This document shows positions 46,884 through 56,086 of a stretch of DNA of 64,000 nt, piece after piece; within the stretch, counting starts at the first letter, position 1; each line of letters opens with the position of its first letter. Source of the stretch: Pontibacter anaerobius (GTDB lineage: Bacteria; Bacteroidota; Bacteroidia; Cytophagales; Hymenobacteraceae). The stretch is taken from contig NZ_JAPFQO010000001.1 in assembly GCF_026241195.1 (NCBI RefSeq), positions 682,001 through 746,000 on the forward strand, read 5' to 3'. The notes beneath the pieces are model-generated. The model saw nothing but the letters and a program-made list of their open reading frames with translations. It was not told where the DNA came from and ran no database searches. A program made the translations under genes and the position numbers.

Positions 46884-49800
46884 AGGCCTGGGCATACTGT
46901 TGCTGCTGTGGCTGCTGAGCCTGCCGCTGCTCGCCCAGGTGCCGCTTAATAACAGGCGCTGCAAGTGGATATCAGTTACCGATATGCCGCAGCAGCTCGA
47001 CACACTCACGCTGCTGCCCAGCTCCATCACGCTGCAGCACCCCAAAAAAGAGCAGTTCAGCTACAACTACAACTATACTTCCAACGAGTTCCAGCTTACC
47101 CGTTTTCCGGCCCCTGACTCTGTGGCGCTCGATACGCTGGGCACGATGCAGGCCCTGCCAGACTCGGTGTTAATATGCTTTAGGGTAATGCCGATGAACC
47201 TGACAAGGCCTGCCTTCAAACGCGATGTTGCCAAGTTAGACCTTTACTCCAACCGGGATAAATTTTACCAGGAGGACATCAGCACCAAAGAGGAAATTTT
47301 CCGTACGCCCGGGCTGAACAAGACAGGTAGCATATCACGGGGAGTGTCGTTTGGCAACACGCAGAATGTTTTCGTTAACTCTGCCCTTAACTTACAGTTG
47401 GACGGTAAGTTGACTGACGACATAAGTATAACGGCTGCTATCACCGACCAAAATATCCCGTTTCAGCCGGAGGGCAACACGCAGCAGCTTCAGGAGTTCG
47501 ACAAAGTATACATAACGCTACAGCACAGGCTGTGGCAACTCACAGCGGGTGATGTGGTACTTAAAAGCAGGCCTTCATACTTCATGCAGTTTTACAAGAA
47601 CGTGCAGGGCGGTGCTTTTAGCTATGTGACGGGCAAAGACAAAGAGCGGCAGGGTGTTACGACGGTGGCAGCATCGGTGTCGAAAGGTAAGTTCGCCTCG
47701 CAAACCATCACACCGCATGAGGGCGTGCTGGGGCCGTATCGCCTGCGCGGCCCGAATAATGAGCTGTTCATCATCGTGCTGGCCAATTCAGAGCGCGTGT
47801 TCCTGGATGGGGTACTGCTGCAGCGGGGGTATGACTATGACTATGTGATAGACTACAACCAGGCTGAAATCACTTTCACCACGCGGCATGTCATTACCAA
47901 GAACTCAAGATTGCGGGTAGATTTTGAGTATTCGGATCAGAACTATAGCCGGGGCATTTACCACCTGAACCACTACCAGAACCTGGGCAAGCTGAAAGTA
48001 TACGGCAACTACTACAACGAAAGCGATAACCCGAACAGCCTTCTCAACCTGAACCTGAGCTCAGAGCAGAAACGCCTGCTGGCAAGTATAGGCGACAGCC
48101 TGAACCAAGCAATTTCCTCCGGCGCCGACAGTGTGGCCTATGATCCGGGACAGGTACTTTATGCCCGCCGCGACACCTCCTACAATAACGGGCAGAGCCT
48201 GGATCGCATCTATGTATACTCCACTAACCCCGACTCGGCACACTACAGCGTGAGCTTTACCAATGTTGGCCCTGGCAACGGCGACTATGTGGTTGTAAAC
48301 GGAGCCGTGAACGGACGCGCCTACCGATGGGTGGCTCCGGTAAACGGCAGGAGGCAGGGCAGCTATGCACCGTTACGGGTGCTGCCAACTCCCCGAAAAA
48401 AGCAGCTGGTTAACTTTGGAGGTACCTATGAACTACAACAGGGCATCAGCATTTTTGCCGAAGGGGCCGCTTCCCAATACGACCTCAACCGCTTTTCGGA
48501 CCTGGATGCCGGGGATGATAACGGCAAGGGCCTGCGGGTAGGCTATGTGGTGCAGGATAAGCCAGTGGCCTTTCTGGGCAAGTATAAACTGAACAGCACC
48601 CTGAACTATGAGTATACCGACGAGTTTTTTGAACCGATAGACCGGTACCGTCCCATCGAGTTTGACCGCGACTGGAGTTTGACGAACACTAAAAAGGCGG
48701 AAGATCATATTTTTAACTTCTCGGTAGGAGCTGCGCAGGATGCGGCTAATCTGTTTAACTACCGCATCAGCCGCAGGAGCCGCGAAGAGCAACTGGATGG
48801 CGTGCAGCACCACCTGGATGTGATGAAGAAACTGGGTAAGCTGGAACTGCGCAACCGGTTCTTCCTGCTCAACAGTACAGAGGCGCTGCGCGAGTCGCAG
48901 TGGTATCGCGGCGATATGAACGTGGAGTATAAACTAGGAAACATATCTCCCGGCTATACTTACAGCTTCGACAAAAACCGCCTCACGGCCCTTAACACTG
49001 ATTCTGTGGTGGGATCGGCGCAGTACTTTGAGCAGCACCAGTTTTACCTCGAAAGCGGCGACACCACTAAAACCAAGTATAGAATAGATTACAGCCACCG
49101 CAGAGACAGGTTCCCGACGGGTAACGGCACCATGGGTAACCTGGAGGTGGGGCAGACATATAATGCCATGCTGCAAACTAAAATAAGCCAGGAGCAGACA
49201 TTGGCAGTGCAGGCCACATACCGCAAACTGGATGTGCAGAAGGATAAGGACGAGGAAACCATACAGTCGCGGGTGGATTGGAACGGCAGTTTTGTGGATG
49301 GGACTTTCCGCTCGGAGCTAAGTTATGCCACCGGCACTGGCCGGGAGCTGAAGCGTGTCTATGTTTTCCAGGAGACGCTGCCGGGGCAGGGCACGCACTA
49401 CCTTCGCGATGGCGGCGACCCCAACAACCTGAACGATTACCTGGAGGCGCAGACGGTGGACCAACGCCGCTATTTTAAAATATACCTGCCTACCGATGAG
49501 TACGTAAATGCCTACACCAACACCTTTACCTACCGCCTGACCACTGTTACCCCGCGCAGCTGGCGCAACGAGCCGGGTATAAAGGCCACGCTTTCCAACT
49601 TCTCGATGCTCAGTTTTGTGAGTATCAACAAAAAAACAACCGACAATAACCTGGAGCAGCGGTTCAACCCATTTAGTGAGGACGTGGAGGATGCTTTTTT
49701 GATCTCGTTGATAAAGCAGCTGCGCCACACGATATACTTTAACCGCAGCAGCCCCAAGTATGGAATGGAGTACACCGTGCAGCAAAACGAGCAGAAGCAG

Positions 49801-50361
49801 CTGCTGCAAAACGGTACCGAAACCCGAAATATACTTAGCCATGTGCTGATAGGTCGCCTGAACCTGAACGAGGTGCTGAGCTCGCAGCTGAGTCTGGGCT
49901 ATAACGTGCGCGAGAACCAATCTAACTTCCTAAGCTCTAAGAATTTTAAGATACAGTCGCGGGAGCTGTCGCCGGAGCTTGCTTACCAGCCCAACACCAG
50001 GCTGCGCTTTACCGGCAAGTACCAGTTATCGCTGAAGCAGGATGTGTTGCAGGTAACGGAGGTGGAACAGGAGGGAACCTTCCATGAGTTGGGGCTGGAG
50101 ACGAAGCTGAGCCAGGTGGGCAAGCGCACCATCACAGGTAACATCAAATATGTGAACATTGATTTTGATGGGGACGAAGCCTCGTATGTAGGCTATGAAA
50201 TTCTGAACGCCCTGCGCCCCGGCAACAACATGACTTGGTCGCTGGTGATGCAGCAGCGCCTGAGCAATGGCCTCAATATCTCCCTGAACTATGATGGTAG
50301 AAAAGCCAACGGGGTAGGAGCGGTGCATACCGGGCGCACGCAGGTGTCGGTTTTGTTTTAG
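46873..50361 (+). CDS. Large outer-membrane beta-barrel-like protein of unknown function
   Basis: 1162 aa from the ATG at 46873, with a signal peptide (about 1-23, ending LLAQ). It is rich in alternating aromatic/polar beta-strands, for example ALNLQLDGKLTDDISITAAI, YHLNHYQNLGKLKVYGNYYNE and many late strands, and it ends with VSVLF, a C-terminal Phe as in outer-membrane barrels. The segment PGLNKTGSISRGVSFGNTQN and IPFQPEGNTQQLQEFDKVY recur, from memory, in unnamed Bacteroidota envelope proteins. I do not recognise a named family. The start lies inside the kinase gene, so the pair is co-transcribed and probably coupled. Function is open; the kinase may monitor it or its assembly. Confidence 0.75.
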   Translation: MSSRGLGILLLLWLLSLPLLAQVPLNNRRCKWISVTDMPQQLDTLTLLPSSITLQHPKKEQFSYNYNYTSNEFQLTRFPAPDSVALDTLGTMQALPDSVLICFRVMPMNLTRPAFKRDVAKLDLYSNRDKFYQEDISTKEEIFRTPGLNKTGSISRGVSFGNTQNVFVNSALNLQLDGKLTDDISITAAITDQNIPFQPEGNTQQLQEFDKVYITLQHRLWQLTAGDVVLKSRPSYFMQFYKNVQGGAFSYVTGKDKERQGVTTVAASVSKGKFASQTITPHEGVLGPYRLRGPNNELFIIVLANSERVFLDGVLLQRGYDYDYVIDYNQAEITFTTRHVITKNSRLRVDFEYSDQNYSRGIYHLNHYQNLGKLKVYGNYYNESDNPNSLLNLNLSSEQKRLLASIGDSLNQAISSGADSVAYDPGQVLYARRDTSYNNGQSLDRIYVYSTNPDSAHYSVSFTNVGPGNGDYVVVNGAVNGRAYRWVAPVNGRRQGSYAPLRVLPTPRKKQLVNFGGTYELQQGISIFAEGAASQYDLNRFSDLDAGDDNGKGLRVGYVVQDKPVAFLGKYKLNSTLNYEYTDEFFEPIDRYRPIEFDRDWSLTNTKKAEDHIFNFSVGAAQDAANLFNYRISRRSREEQLDGVQHHLDVMKKLGKLELRNRFFLLNSTEALRESQWYRGDMNVEYKLGNISPGYTYSFDKNRLTALNTDSVVGSAQYFEQHQFYLESGDTTKTKYRIDYSHRRDRFPTGNGTMGNLEVGQTYNAMLQTKISQEQTLAVQATYRKLDVQKDKDEETIQSRVDWNGSFVDGTFRSELSYATGTGRELKRVYVFQETLPGQGTHYLRDGGDPNNLNDYLEAQTVDQRRYFKIYLPTDEYVNAYTNTFTYRLTTVTPRSWRNEPGIKATLSNFSMLSFVSINKKTTDNNLEQRFNPFSEDVEDAFLISLIKQLRHTIYFNRSSPKYGMEYTVQQNEQKQLLQNGTETRNILSHVLIGRLNLNEVLSSQLSLGYNVRENQSNFLSSKNFKIQSRELSPELAYQPNTRLRFTGKYQLSLKQDVLQVTEVEQEGTFHELGLETKLSQVGKRTITGNIKYVNIDFDGDEASYVGYEILNALRPGNNMTWSLVMQQRLSNGLNISLNYDGRKANGVGAVHTGRTQVSVLF

Positions 50362-50501
50362 CAAAACTTCAGAATTTTTATGCAGTGTACACTACTGACT
50401 TTTATACTAAATCTATAAATTTAAATAAGTACAAACAAAGTTAAATAAACACAATTATTTTGCTGTCGTATACCATTTGTGTTCTTTATTTGAGGTAACG
50501 T

Positions 50502-51827
50502 ATGGCAACAGTAGCAGCTAAGCCTGTACAGGCAAGCGAAAGGCTTCAGGTAATCGATGTACTTCGTGGTTTTGCTCTGATAGGAATGATCGTTGTTCAT
50601 TTCTACTATGAAAGCAACTATAGCGTAGCCGGGATTAACGGAGTTGTTTCAAAGGGTATCGAATTGTTTGTTGATAGCCGCTTCTACACATTGTTTGCCA
50701 TTTTGTTTGGTGTCGGGTTTGCTCTTCAACTCAAAAAATCTGGTAACACAGAGCGTTCATTCGTGTCGCGCTATTTGCGGCGCTTGCTTATACTTTTTGC
50801 CTTCGGGATAATTATAGAGATAGCTGTTGGCTACAATATACTTGTAAGGTATGCTTTATGTGGCGTTCCCTTGCTGCTAATTATGAAGTGGCCAACCAAG
50901 GCAGTAATAGCTCTTGCTTTAGTGTGTGCCATGATTGTTCCTGTTTACAAAACTACGCTTGGCACTGTGAATTCTATAGTGAGCGGGCAGGAAAGCGCTA
51001 AACTATATAATGACCAGCAAAGGGGTAAGATGCAGAATTTCTGGAAAGAAAATCATGTAAGAATAGCTCAGGCCAGCAGTACTACCAGCTACACTACTGC
51101 AATGTCCATACGAACAGAAAGTTTTATAAAGTTCTTTTCTGACCGGGAAAGGCTGCTGCTTGATTATACATGGACTTTCTCGCTGTTCCTAATTGGGTTA
51201 TTGAGTGTGCGGGCAGGTGTTTTTGAGCACATCAGGCAAAGGCGGAAACTAATAACTGGGTTTATGGTTTTCGGCTTGCTAAGTTGGATGGTGGCTACTT
51301 GGCTTCTTCCTTTTCTCGAACCATCCACAGAATACCAGTATCCTAATGTCTCGTATCCAACCGAACTGCTCATAAGTTACCTAAACTATGGGTTTATGTT
51401 CTTCCGGATGGAGTGGCTGACGTTTGCCTATGCGGGAGTTATCCTGATGTTATCTATGCGCCCCAATTTGTTCAAAAGGCTAATTTACTTTAGTTGGGCA
51501 GGACGAATGGCGCTAACGAACTACATCATTCAGGTTGCTTTAGTTAGCCTTCTGTTTAATAATTATGCATTTGGGTTTGCTGATATTGAGCCGGTATTTG
51601 CTCTAGTCTATGCTTTGCTGCTGTTTACCGGCATGGTGATTTTTAGTCGCTGGTGGCTTTCCCGCTATCGTTTTGGCCCGGTTGAATGGCTATGGCGATC
51701 TGCCACTTACTTAAGATTGCAGCCTTTGCAAAACGACGCTACCCGTGTCTCAGACCATGTTGACATACTACCGGAACCCATAGAAATAGCTCCTGTGGCA
51801 TCAGGCAAGGCTAGTACTACAAAGTAA
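50502..51827 (+). CDS. DUF418 membrane protein (YeiB family)
   Basis: 441 aa, about ten helices. RLQVIDVLRGFALIGMIVVHF at the N-terminus and the C-terminal DUF418 block (FKRLIYFSWAGRMALTNYI, then FSRWWLSRYRFGPVEWLWRS) are diagnostic. The family is related to heparan-alpha-glucosaminide acetyltransferase-like membrane proteins, and transport or acyl transfer is suspected but unproven. It is a single gene with an AT-rich 140-base leader region. Confidence 0.88.
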   Translation: MATVAAKPVQASERLQVIDVLRGFALIGMIVVHFYYESNYSVAGINGVVSKGIELFVDSRFYTLFAILFGVGFALQLKKSGNTERSFVSRYLRRLLILFAFGIIIEIAVGYNILVRYALCGVPLLLIMKWPTKAVIALALVCAMIVPVYKTTLGTVNSIVSGQESAKLYNDQQRGKMQNFWKENHVRIAQASSTTSYTTAMSIRTESFIKFFSDRERLLLDYTWTFSLFLIGLLSVRAGVFEHIRQRRKLITGFMVFGLLSWMVATWLLPFLEPSTEYQYPNVSYPTELLISYLNYGFMFFRMEWLTFAYAGVILMLSMRPNLFKRLIYFSWAGRMALTNYIIQVALVSLLFNNYAFGFADIEPVFALVYALLLFTGMVIFSRWWLSRYRFGPVEWLWRSATYLRLQPLQNDATRVSDHVDILPEPIEIAPVASGKASTTK

Positions 51828-51983
51828 GGTGTCTGTTTGCTCAGTTTGAGCTTACCTAATCTCAGTGGCGTTTCATGCTGATTATGGCGCGGGAGGTTCG
51901 CTACGTAGCAGTAAAGACGCTCACAGGTCTTTGAAACACTGCGAGGTCTCTTGTGCATTAATCCCTTTAATCCCGGATTAGGT

Positions 51984-52442
51984 CTATGGATTCTCTTTTG
52001 ATATTTTATTGTGCGTCTCCAGGTACACCGGCAGCGCGGCAGAACCATACCACGGGTAAAGCTCCACGTCAAAGATCTTAGCCTTTACGGCCGGGTCGGT
52101 CTCAACGAGTTTCTGGGCTTCTTCCACAGTTTTGGCATCAAGTATAAAAATGCCACGGTAGTTCTTGTCGTTTTTGCCAAGCGGGCCGGCCACAATTAAT
52201 TTTCCTTCTTTGGCCAGCCTGCCGATGTTCTCTATGTGGCCCCGGAAATATTCATTCAGCTTTTCCTTGTCGGTGGTGGTGTTGGAGCCGGTTTTAAGGA
52301 TAACCAGCATATAAGACTTCATGCCGTAGTCATCGGCGCCCAGCGAGTAGGCCAGGGTTTTGTTGTAGTGCGGGTTTTGTATTTGGGCCTGGGCGGCAAT
52401 GCCTAAGCAGCAAAGTATGGCGAGGGAGAAAAGGTGTTTCAT
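51984..52442 (-). CDS. Exported YCII-domain protein
   Basis: 152 aa from the ATG at 52442 (a TTG two codons earlier is possible). Signal peptide about 1-20 (ending AQAQ), then a YciI-like ferredoxin fold: YMLVILKTGSN, HIENIGRLAKEGKLIVAGPLG, GIFILDAKTVEEAQKLVETDPAV, FDVELYPWYG. YciI proteins have a His/Asp pair and are usually small cytoplasmic enzymes, so the signal peptide is notable though common in Bacteroidota. Function unknown. Confidence 0.85.
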   Translation of the reverse strand: MKHLFSLAILCCLGIAAQAQIQNPHYNKTLAYSLGADDYGMKSYMLVILKTGSNTTTDKEKLNEYFRGHIENIGRLAKEGKLIVAGPLGKNDKNYRGIFILDAKTVEEAQKLVETDPAVKAKIFDVELYPWYGSAALPVYLETHNKISKENP

Positions 52443-52451
52443 AAGCAAAAA

Positions 52452-53006
52452 TTAGCCAGCGTTTTGGTAAGCAGTTCTGATCCAGGCAATAACCTCTGGT
52501 GTGATCTGATCTTGTGTGGTAAGTATGATTTTATGCGAGCACATGGCGTTGGCTTTATCAATCGCTTCAAGTATACCTTGTGCTTCCTGGTTTTTCAGGT
52601 TCAGGCCAACCTCAAAGCGGGTTTTGGTGGCCGGCTGAAGGATGGCGAACTGCTTTTTGCGGCGCAGGCTCACGTAAGCGTTTTTCGGCGCGAGCTCCAC
52701 GTCATCCCCGAATTTCTGAATCTCCGCCAGCAGGGTATCGTAAAGCGGCTTAAAGTGCTCTTTCCCTTGATACTGTTTCTCTACCAACCCATCCTTGTTC
52801 TCTACGGATCCGGCGTCCGAACCTTTTGACTTGTGCGCCACAAGGTTGGCAAAGCCATGTGTAAAGCCATGCTCCTCCTTCAGGAACTTGATGATTTCGC
52901 CGTGCTTCGCAAAATTCTTTGCCCGCACCAGTTCTACCCACTGCTCCAGTGTTTTTCCTGTGTTCTTGTGCAGGTTATCGATCATGGTTTTCTCTGCCTG
53001 GTCCAT
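52452..53006 (-). CDS. DUF4287/DUF5655-like protein
   Basis: 184 aa, no signal peptide. The N-terminal about 65 residues (KNTGKTLEQWVELVRAKNFAKHGEIIKFLKEEHGFTHGFANLVAHK) match the DUF4287 helical domain. The rest (HFKPLYDTLLAEIQKFGDDVELAPKNAYVSLRRKKQFAILQPATKTRFEVGLNL) resembles DUF5655, a predicted transport-like or nucleic-acid-associated small domain. Function unknown. A perfect 14-bp palindrome (ATACTTTAAAGTAT) lies 8 bases upstream of the start. Confidence 0.85.
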   Translation of the reverse strand: MDQAEKTMIDNLHKNTGKTLEQWVELVRAKNFAKHGEIIKFLKEEHGFTHGFANLVAHKSKGSDAGSVENKDGLVEKQYQGKEHFKPLYDTLLAEIQKFGDDVELAPKNAYVSLRRKKQFAILQPATKTRFEVGLNLKNQEAQGILEAIDKANAMCSHKIILTTQDQITPEVIAWIRTAYQNAG

Positions 53007-53013
53007 CTGTTTT

Positions 53014-53027
53014 ATACTTTAAAGTAT
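53014..53027. promoter_or_regulatory. 14-bp palindrome made of two abutting TACTTT/AAAGTA words
   Basis: ATACTTTAAAGTAT is a perfect dyad 8 bases upstream of the DUF4287 gene start. It combines both orientations of the over-represented AAGTATA-type word. It could be an operator, but the word is common throughout the window. Confidence 0.3.
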
Positions 53028-53137
53028 GAACGCATTAAGTTACGGCATATAAACAAAAGCGCAAGTATAGGCAGCTACACTTGCGCTTTACATTTTCAGG
53101 ATATCACATTAAGCAATGGAATTCCTTTACTATCTGT

Positions 53138-54103
53138 CTAGTAATACTTCCCCTCCATCAGGTAATTCTGCACGTAATCCTTCACGCCTTCCTCCAAAGT
53201 ATAAAAAGGCTTTTCGTAGCCGATGGAGCGCAGCTTGCTCATGTTGGCCTCCGTGAAGTACTGGTAGTTGTCGCGCAGGTTCTCCGGGGTATCCATGAAG
53301 TCGATGTTCGGCTCCACGCCCATAGCCTTGAAAGTGTTCAGCGCCAATGCCATAAAGGTGCGGGCCTCGCCAGAACCGAGGTTGTAAATGCCAGAGTTCT
53401 TGCGGTGGTGCATCAGGAACATGCACACGTCCACCACGTCCTTCACGTACACAAAGTCGCGCATCTGCTCGCCGTCGGCATAGTTTGGGTTATGCGAGCG
53501 GAACAGCTTCATGCTGCCTTTCTCCTTTATCTGGTTGTAGGCATGGAAAATAACGGAGGCCATCTTGCCCTTGTGGTACTCGTTTGGTCCGTACACGTTA
53601 AAAAACTTCAGGCCGGCCCAGAAGAAAGGCTTGGCCGTTTGCTGCAGCGCCCAGATATCGAAATCGTTCTTGGAGTCTCCGTAAGGGTTCAGGGGCTTCA
53701 GGAGCGGGATTGTTTCCTCGTTGTCATCGTAGCCTAGGGTGCCGGAGCCGTAAGTGGCCGCCGAGGAGGCGTACACCAGCGGAATCTGGTACTCGGCGCA
53801 GGCATTCCACATCTTCTTGGAGTAGTTCAGGTTCAGCAGGTCGAACACGTCCTTGTTAAACTCGGTGGTGTCGGTGCGGGCGCCCAGGTGAAAGATGAAC
53901 TCCACCTCCTCGTAATGCTCGTCGAGCCACTCGAAGAAGTTCTCGCGGTCCACGTACTCCTTTATCTTCTTGCCCTTCAGGTTATCTTCTTTTTTGGCAA
54001 CGGAGAAGTTGTCCACCACTACGATATCGTTGAAATTGTCCTGGTTCAGCCTGCTGACGAGGCAGCTGGCGATAAAACCGGCGGCACCTGTTACTACTAT
54101 CAT
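53138..54103 (-). CDS. hldD: ADP-L-glycero-D-manno-heptose 6-epimerase
   Basis: 321 aa short-chain dehydrogenase/epimerase. TGAAGFIAS at the N-terminus is the NAD(P)-binding loop (Ala where Gly is usual after FI). VVDNFSVAKKEDNLKGKKIKEYVDRENF is typical of HldD/RfaD. FHLGARTDTTE, SSAATYG and NPYGDSKNDFD (YxxxK-type site) follow. It makes the L,D-heptose donor for lipopolysaccharide core. It is divergent from the ABC-transporter pair. Confidence 0.92.
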   Translation of the reverse strand: MIVVTGAAGFIASCLVSRLNQDNFNDIVVVDNFSVAKKEDNLKGKKIKEYVDRENFFEWLDEHYEEVEFIFHLGARTDTTEFNKDVFDLLNLNYSKKMWNACAEYQIPLVYASSAATYGSGTLGYDDNEETIPLLKPLNPYGDSKNDFDIWALQQTAKPFFWAGLKFFNVYGPNEYHKGKMASVIFHAYNQIKEKGSMKLFRSHNPNYADGEQMRDFVYVKDVVDVCMFLMHHRKNSGIYNLGSGEARTFMALALNTFKAMGVEPNIDFMDTPENLRDNYQYFTEANMSKLRSIGYEKPFYTLEEGVKDYVQNYLMEGKYY

Positions 54104-54188
54104 GTTTCTTTGTTAAGCCTGTATCTAAAATTGCGTTAAATTTACAAAAATAAACCGAGCCGCCTGCCCCGCGCACGGCAACTATACT

Positions 54189-55079
54189 TTGAGACAAGCG
54201 AGATTTATACTTCATACTGTACTTTGCCTGCTGCTGTTCTCCTGTAGCCAGCCGGAGAAGAAGGCGCAGCAAGCGCTGGTGCTGCACGATGACCTGGGCC
54301 GCGAGTTGGTGCTTCAGAAAAAGCCCGAGCGTGTGTTTGCTTTTGCCTCTTCCATGACGGAGATGCTCTACGCCGTACTCGACACCAGCACCATCATCGC
54401 CCGTAACCCCACCGATGATTTCCCGGAAGCCGTGTACCGGAAGCCCGTGGTAAGCAACTACCCTGTGGATTACGAACAGGTGCTGGCCCTGAAGCCGGAC
54501 CTGATTTTTACCATAGAGGGCATCACCCCGTTGGAGGTGGCCGAGCGGCTGGAGCAACTGGGTGTGCCGGTATACTACCAGAAGTACAGGACGGTGGAGG
54601 ATATTTTCACCGGTCTGGAGGACATTGGCCGAATTATGGGCCGTGAGCAACAGGCAAAGCAGCTGATGGATTCGCTGCGGCAGGAGGTAGCGCAGTTAAT
54701 GCAGAAGCATCAACAGGAGAAAAGCCCGCAGCAGGTGCTGGCCATCACCTGGCAAGACCCGATCTACGTGTACGGGCAGAACACCATCCTATCAGACAAA
54801 CTACGGATACTTGGCGCCCAAAATGCCGTGCAGGAGGTTTTCGACCAGCCCTACCCGGCCCTTACGCGGGAGTATATCCTGAAACTGAACCCGGATGTGT
54901 TGCTGGGCGGCACCAGGGAGGAGCTGGATAAAACCTTTTTCAGTCAGTACCCGGAGCTGCGCCGGATCAAGGCCTACCAAAATAACCGGATCTATAAACC
55001 AGATGATAACCTGATGTCGCGGCCGGGGCCGCGCGTGGTGGAGTCGCTGCGGGAGCTGGAGGGTTTCCTGTACCCATGA
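54189..55079 (+). CDS. ABC transporter substrate-binding lipoprotein (BtuF/FecB type)
   Basis: 296 aa. The lipoprotein signal (LLLFSC) gives a lipidated Cys at about residue 19. The periplasmic-binding-protein fold has an N lobe (RVFAFASSMTEMLYAVLD), a long backbone helix and a C lobe (ITWQDPIYVYGQNTILSDKLRILGAQN, NPDVLLGG). It resembles cobalamin/siderophore/heme-binding proteins; the ligand cannot be assigned. It starts with a TTG (54189) and shares four bases (ATGA) with the permease gene. Confidence 0.88.
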   Translation: MRQARFILHTVLCLLLFSCSQPEKKAQQALVLHDDLGRELVLQKKPERVFAFASSMTEMLYAVLDTSTIIARNPTDDFPEAVYRKPVVSNYPVDYEQVLALKPDLIFTIEGITPLEVAERLEQLGVPVYYQKYRTVEDIFTGLEDIGRIMGREQQAKQLMDSLRQEVAQLMQKHQQEKSPQQVLAITWQDPIYVYGQNTILSDKLRILGAQNAVQEVFDQPYPALTREYILKLNPDVLLGGTREELDKTFFSQYPELRRIKAYQNNRIYKPDDNLMSRPGPRVVESLRELEGFLYP

Positions 55080-56086
55080 TGCGGCGCAGTTTATACTTTA
55101 TACTTGCCCTGCTGCTGATTCTGGTAGTCATGGCGGTGGGGCTGCGCGTTGGCTCTTTTGATACCGACCTTCCCAAAATATTTGAGGCCCTTTTTAGCTA
55201 TAACCAGGCTGATACCACGCACTTCGCCATACTTCACCTGCGGCTGCCGCGACTTATACTTGCCCTGGCGGTAGGAGCCTCACTGGCTTTCTGCGGCTAC
55301 CTGATGCAGGCGATGGTGAACAACGGGCTGGCCGATCCATACTTGCTGGGCACGGCTTCGGGTGCTTCGCTGGGTGCCGTGATTGTTTTCTTCGGATTTG
55401 TGCCGATGACCGTGGCCGGTTTATACTTGCCGCCGGTGTTTGCCCTGGCCGGCGCTTTTGCCGTTACGCTGGTGGTAGTGATGCTTGGCTACCGCAAGCG
55501 GCAGATCATCCCGGCCCAGTTGCTGCTGGCGGGTATTGCGCTCAGCTCGCTAGTCACGGCCATCGTCGGGCTGCTCACGTTCCTGTCAGATTCTGAGGGC
55601 AAGCTGAAATCTGTGATTTTCTGGTCGATGGGAAGCTTTGAGCGGGCCAGCTGGGACATGGTGCCATACCCTGCGGCGGCCCTGCTATTGGCCCTGCTGT
55701 TATTTGCCTTCTATCAAAAGCAGCTCAACATCCTGTTGCTGGGCGAGGACAGGGCCCAGGCACTGGGCATACAGGTGGCCCAAACCAGGTGGGTTATACT
55801 TGCCACCGTGTCTATCGTGACGGGTTTTGCCGTGGCCACCTCGGGGCCAATCGGATTTGTCGGTCTGATCATTCCGCACGTAACCCGCGGGCTGCTGGGC
55901 GCAACGGGCCGTGGCAACCTGCTGCTGTGCGCTTTTATCGGCGGGTTGTTCATGTTGCTCTGCGATCTGCTGTCCCGCATAATTTATCCGCCCGCCGGAC
56001 TGCCAATCGGAATTATTACATCGTTCTTTGGTGTTCCTTTCTTTGTATATTTGCTGTTCAAAAAGAATTACAATTTTAGAGGATAA
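55076..56086 (+). CDS. FecCD-family ABC permease (iron/cobalamin type)
   Basis: 336 aa, about ten helices. Conserved LRLPRLILALAVGASLAFCGYLMQ, NGLADPYLLGTASGASLGAV, GSFERASW and the late ATSGPIGFVGLIIPHVTR block identify the BtuC/FecCD/FhuB family. It should pass the substrate delivered by the upstream lipoprotein. No ATPase gene follows, so the motor must be encoded elsewhere. The queD-like gene starts immediately after the stop. Confidence 0.9.
   Translation: MMRRSLYFILALLLILVVMAVGLRVGSFDTDLPKIFEALFSYNQADTTHFAILHLRLPRLILALAVGASLAFCGYLMQAMVNNGLADPYLLGTASGASLGAVIVFFGFVPMTVAGLYLPPVFALAGAFAVTLVVVMLGYRKRQIIPAQLLLAGIALSSLVTAIVGLLTFLSDSEGKLKSVIFWSMGSFERASWDMVPYPAAALLLALLLFAFYQKQLNILLLGEDRAQALGIQVAQTRWVILATVSIVTGFAVATSGPIGFVGLIIPHVTRGLLGATGRGNLLLCAFIGGLFMLLCDLLSRIIYPPAGLPIGIITSFFGVPFFVYLLFKKNYNFRG

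Noticed and set aside
51828-51983. Short palindromes (CTACGTAG, TAATCC...GGATTA) in the spacer between DUF418 and YCII genes, considered as another REP element
   Set aside because: Stems are short and do not match either repeat family found elsewhere in the window. No clear hairpin or copy supports it.
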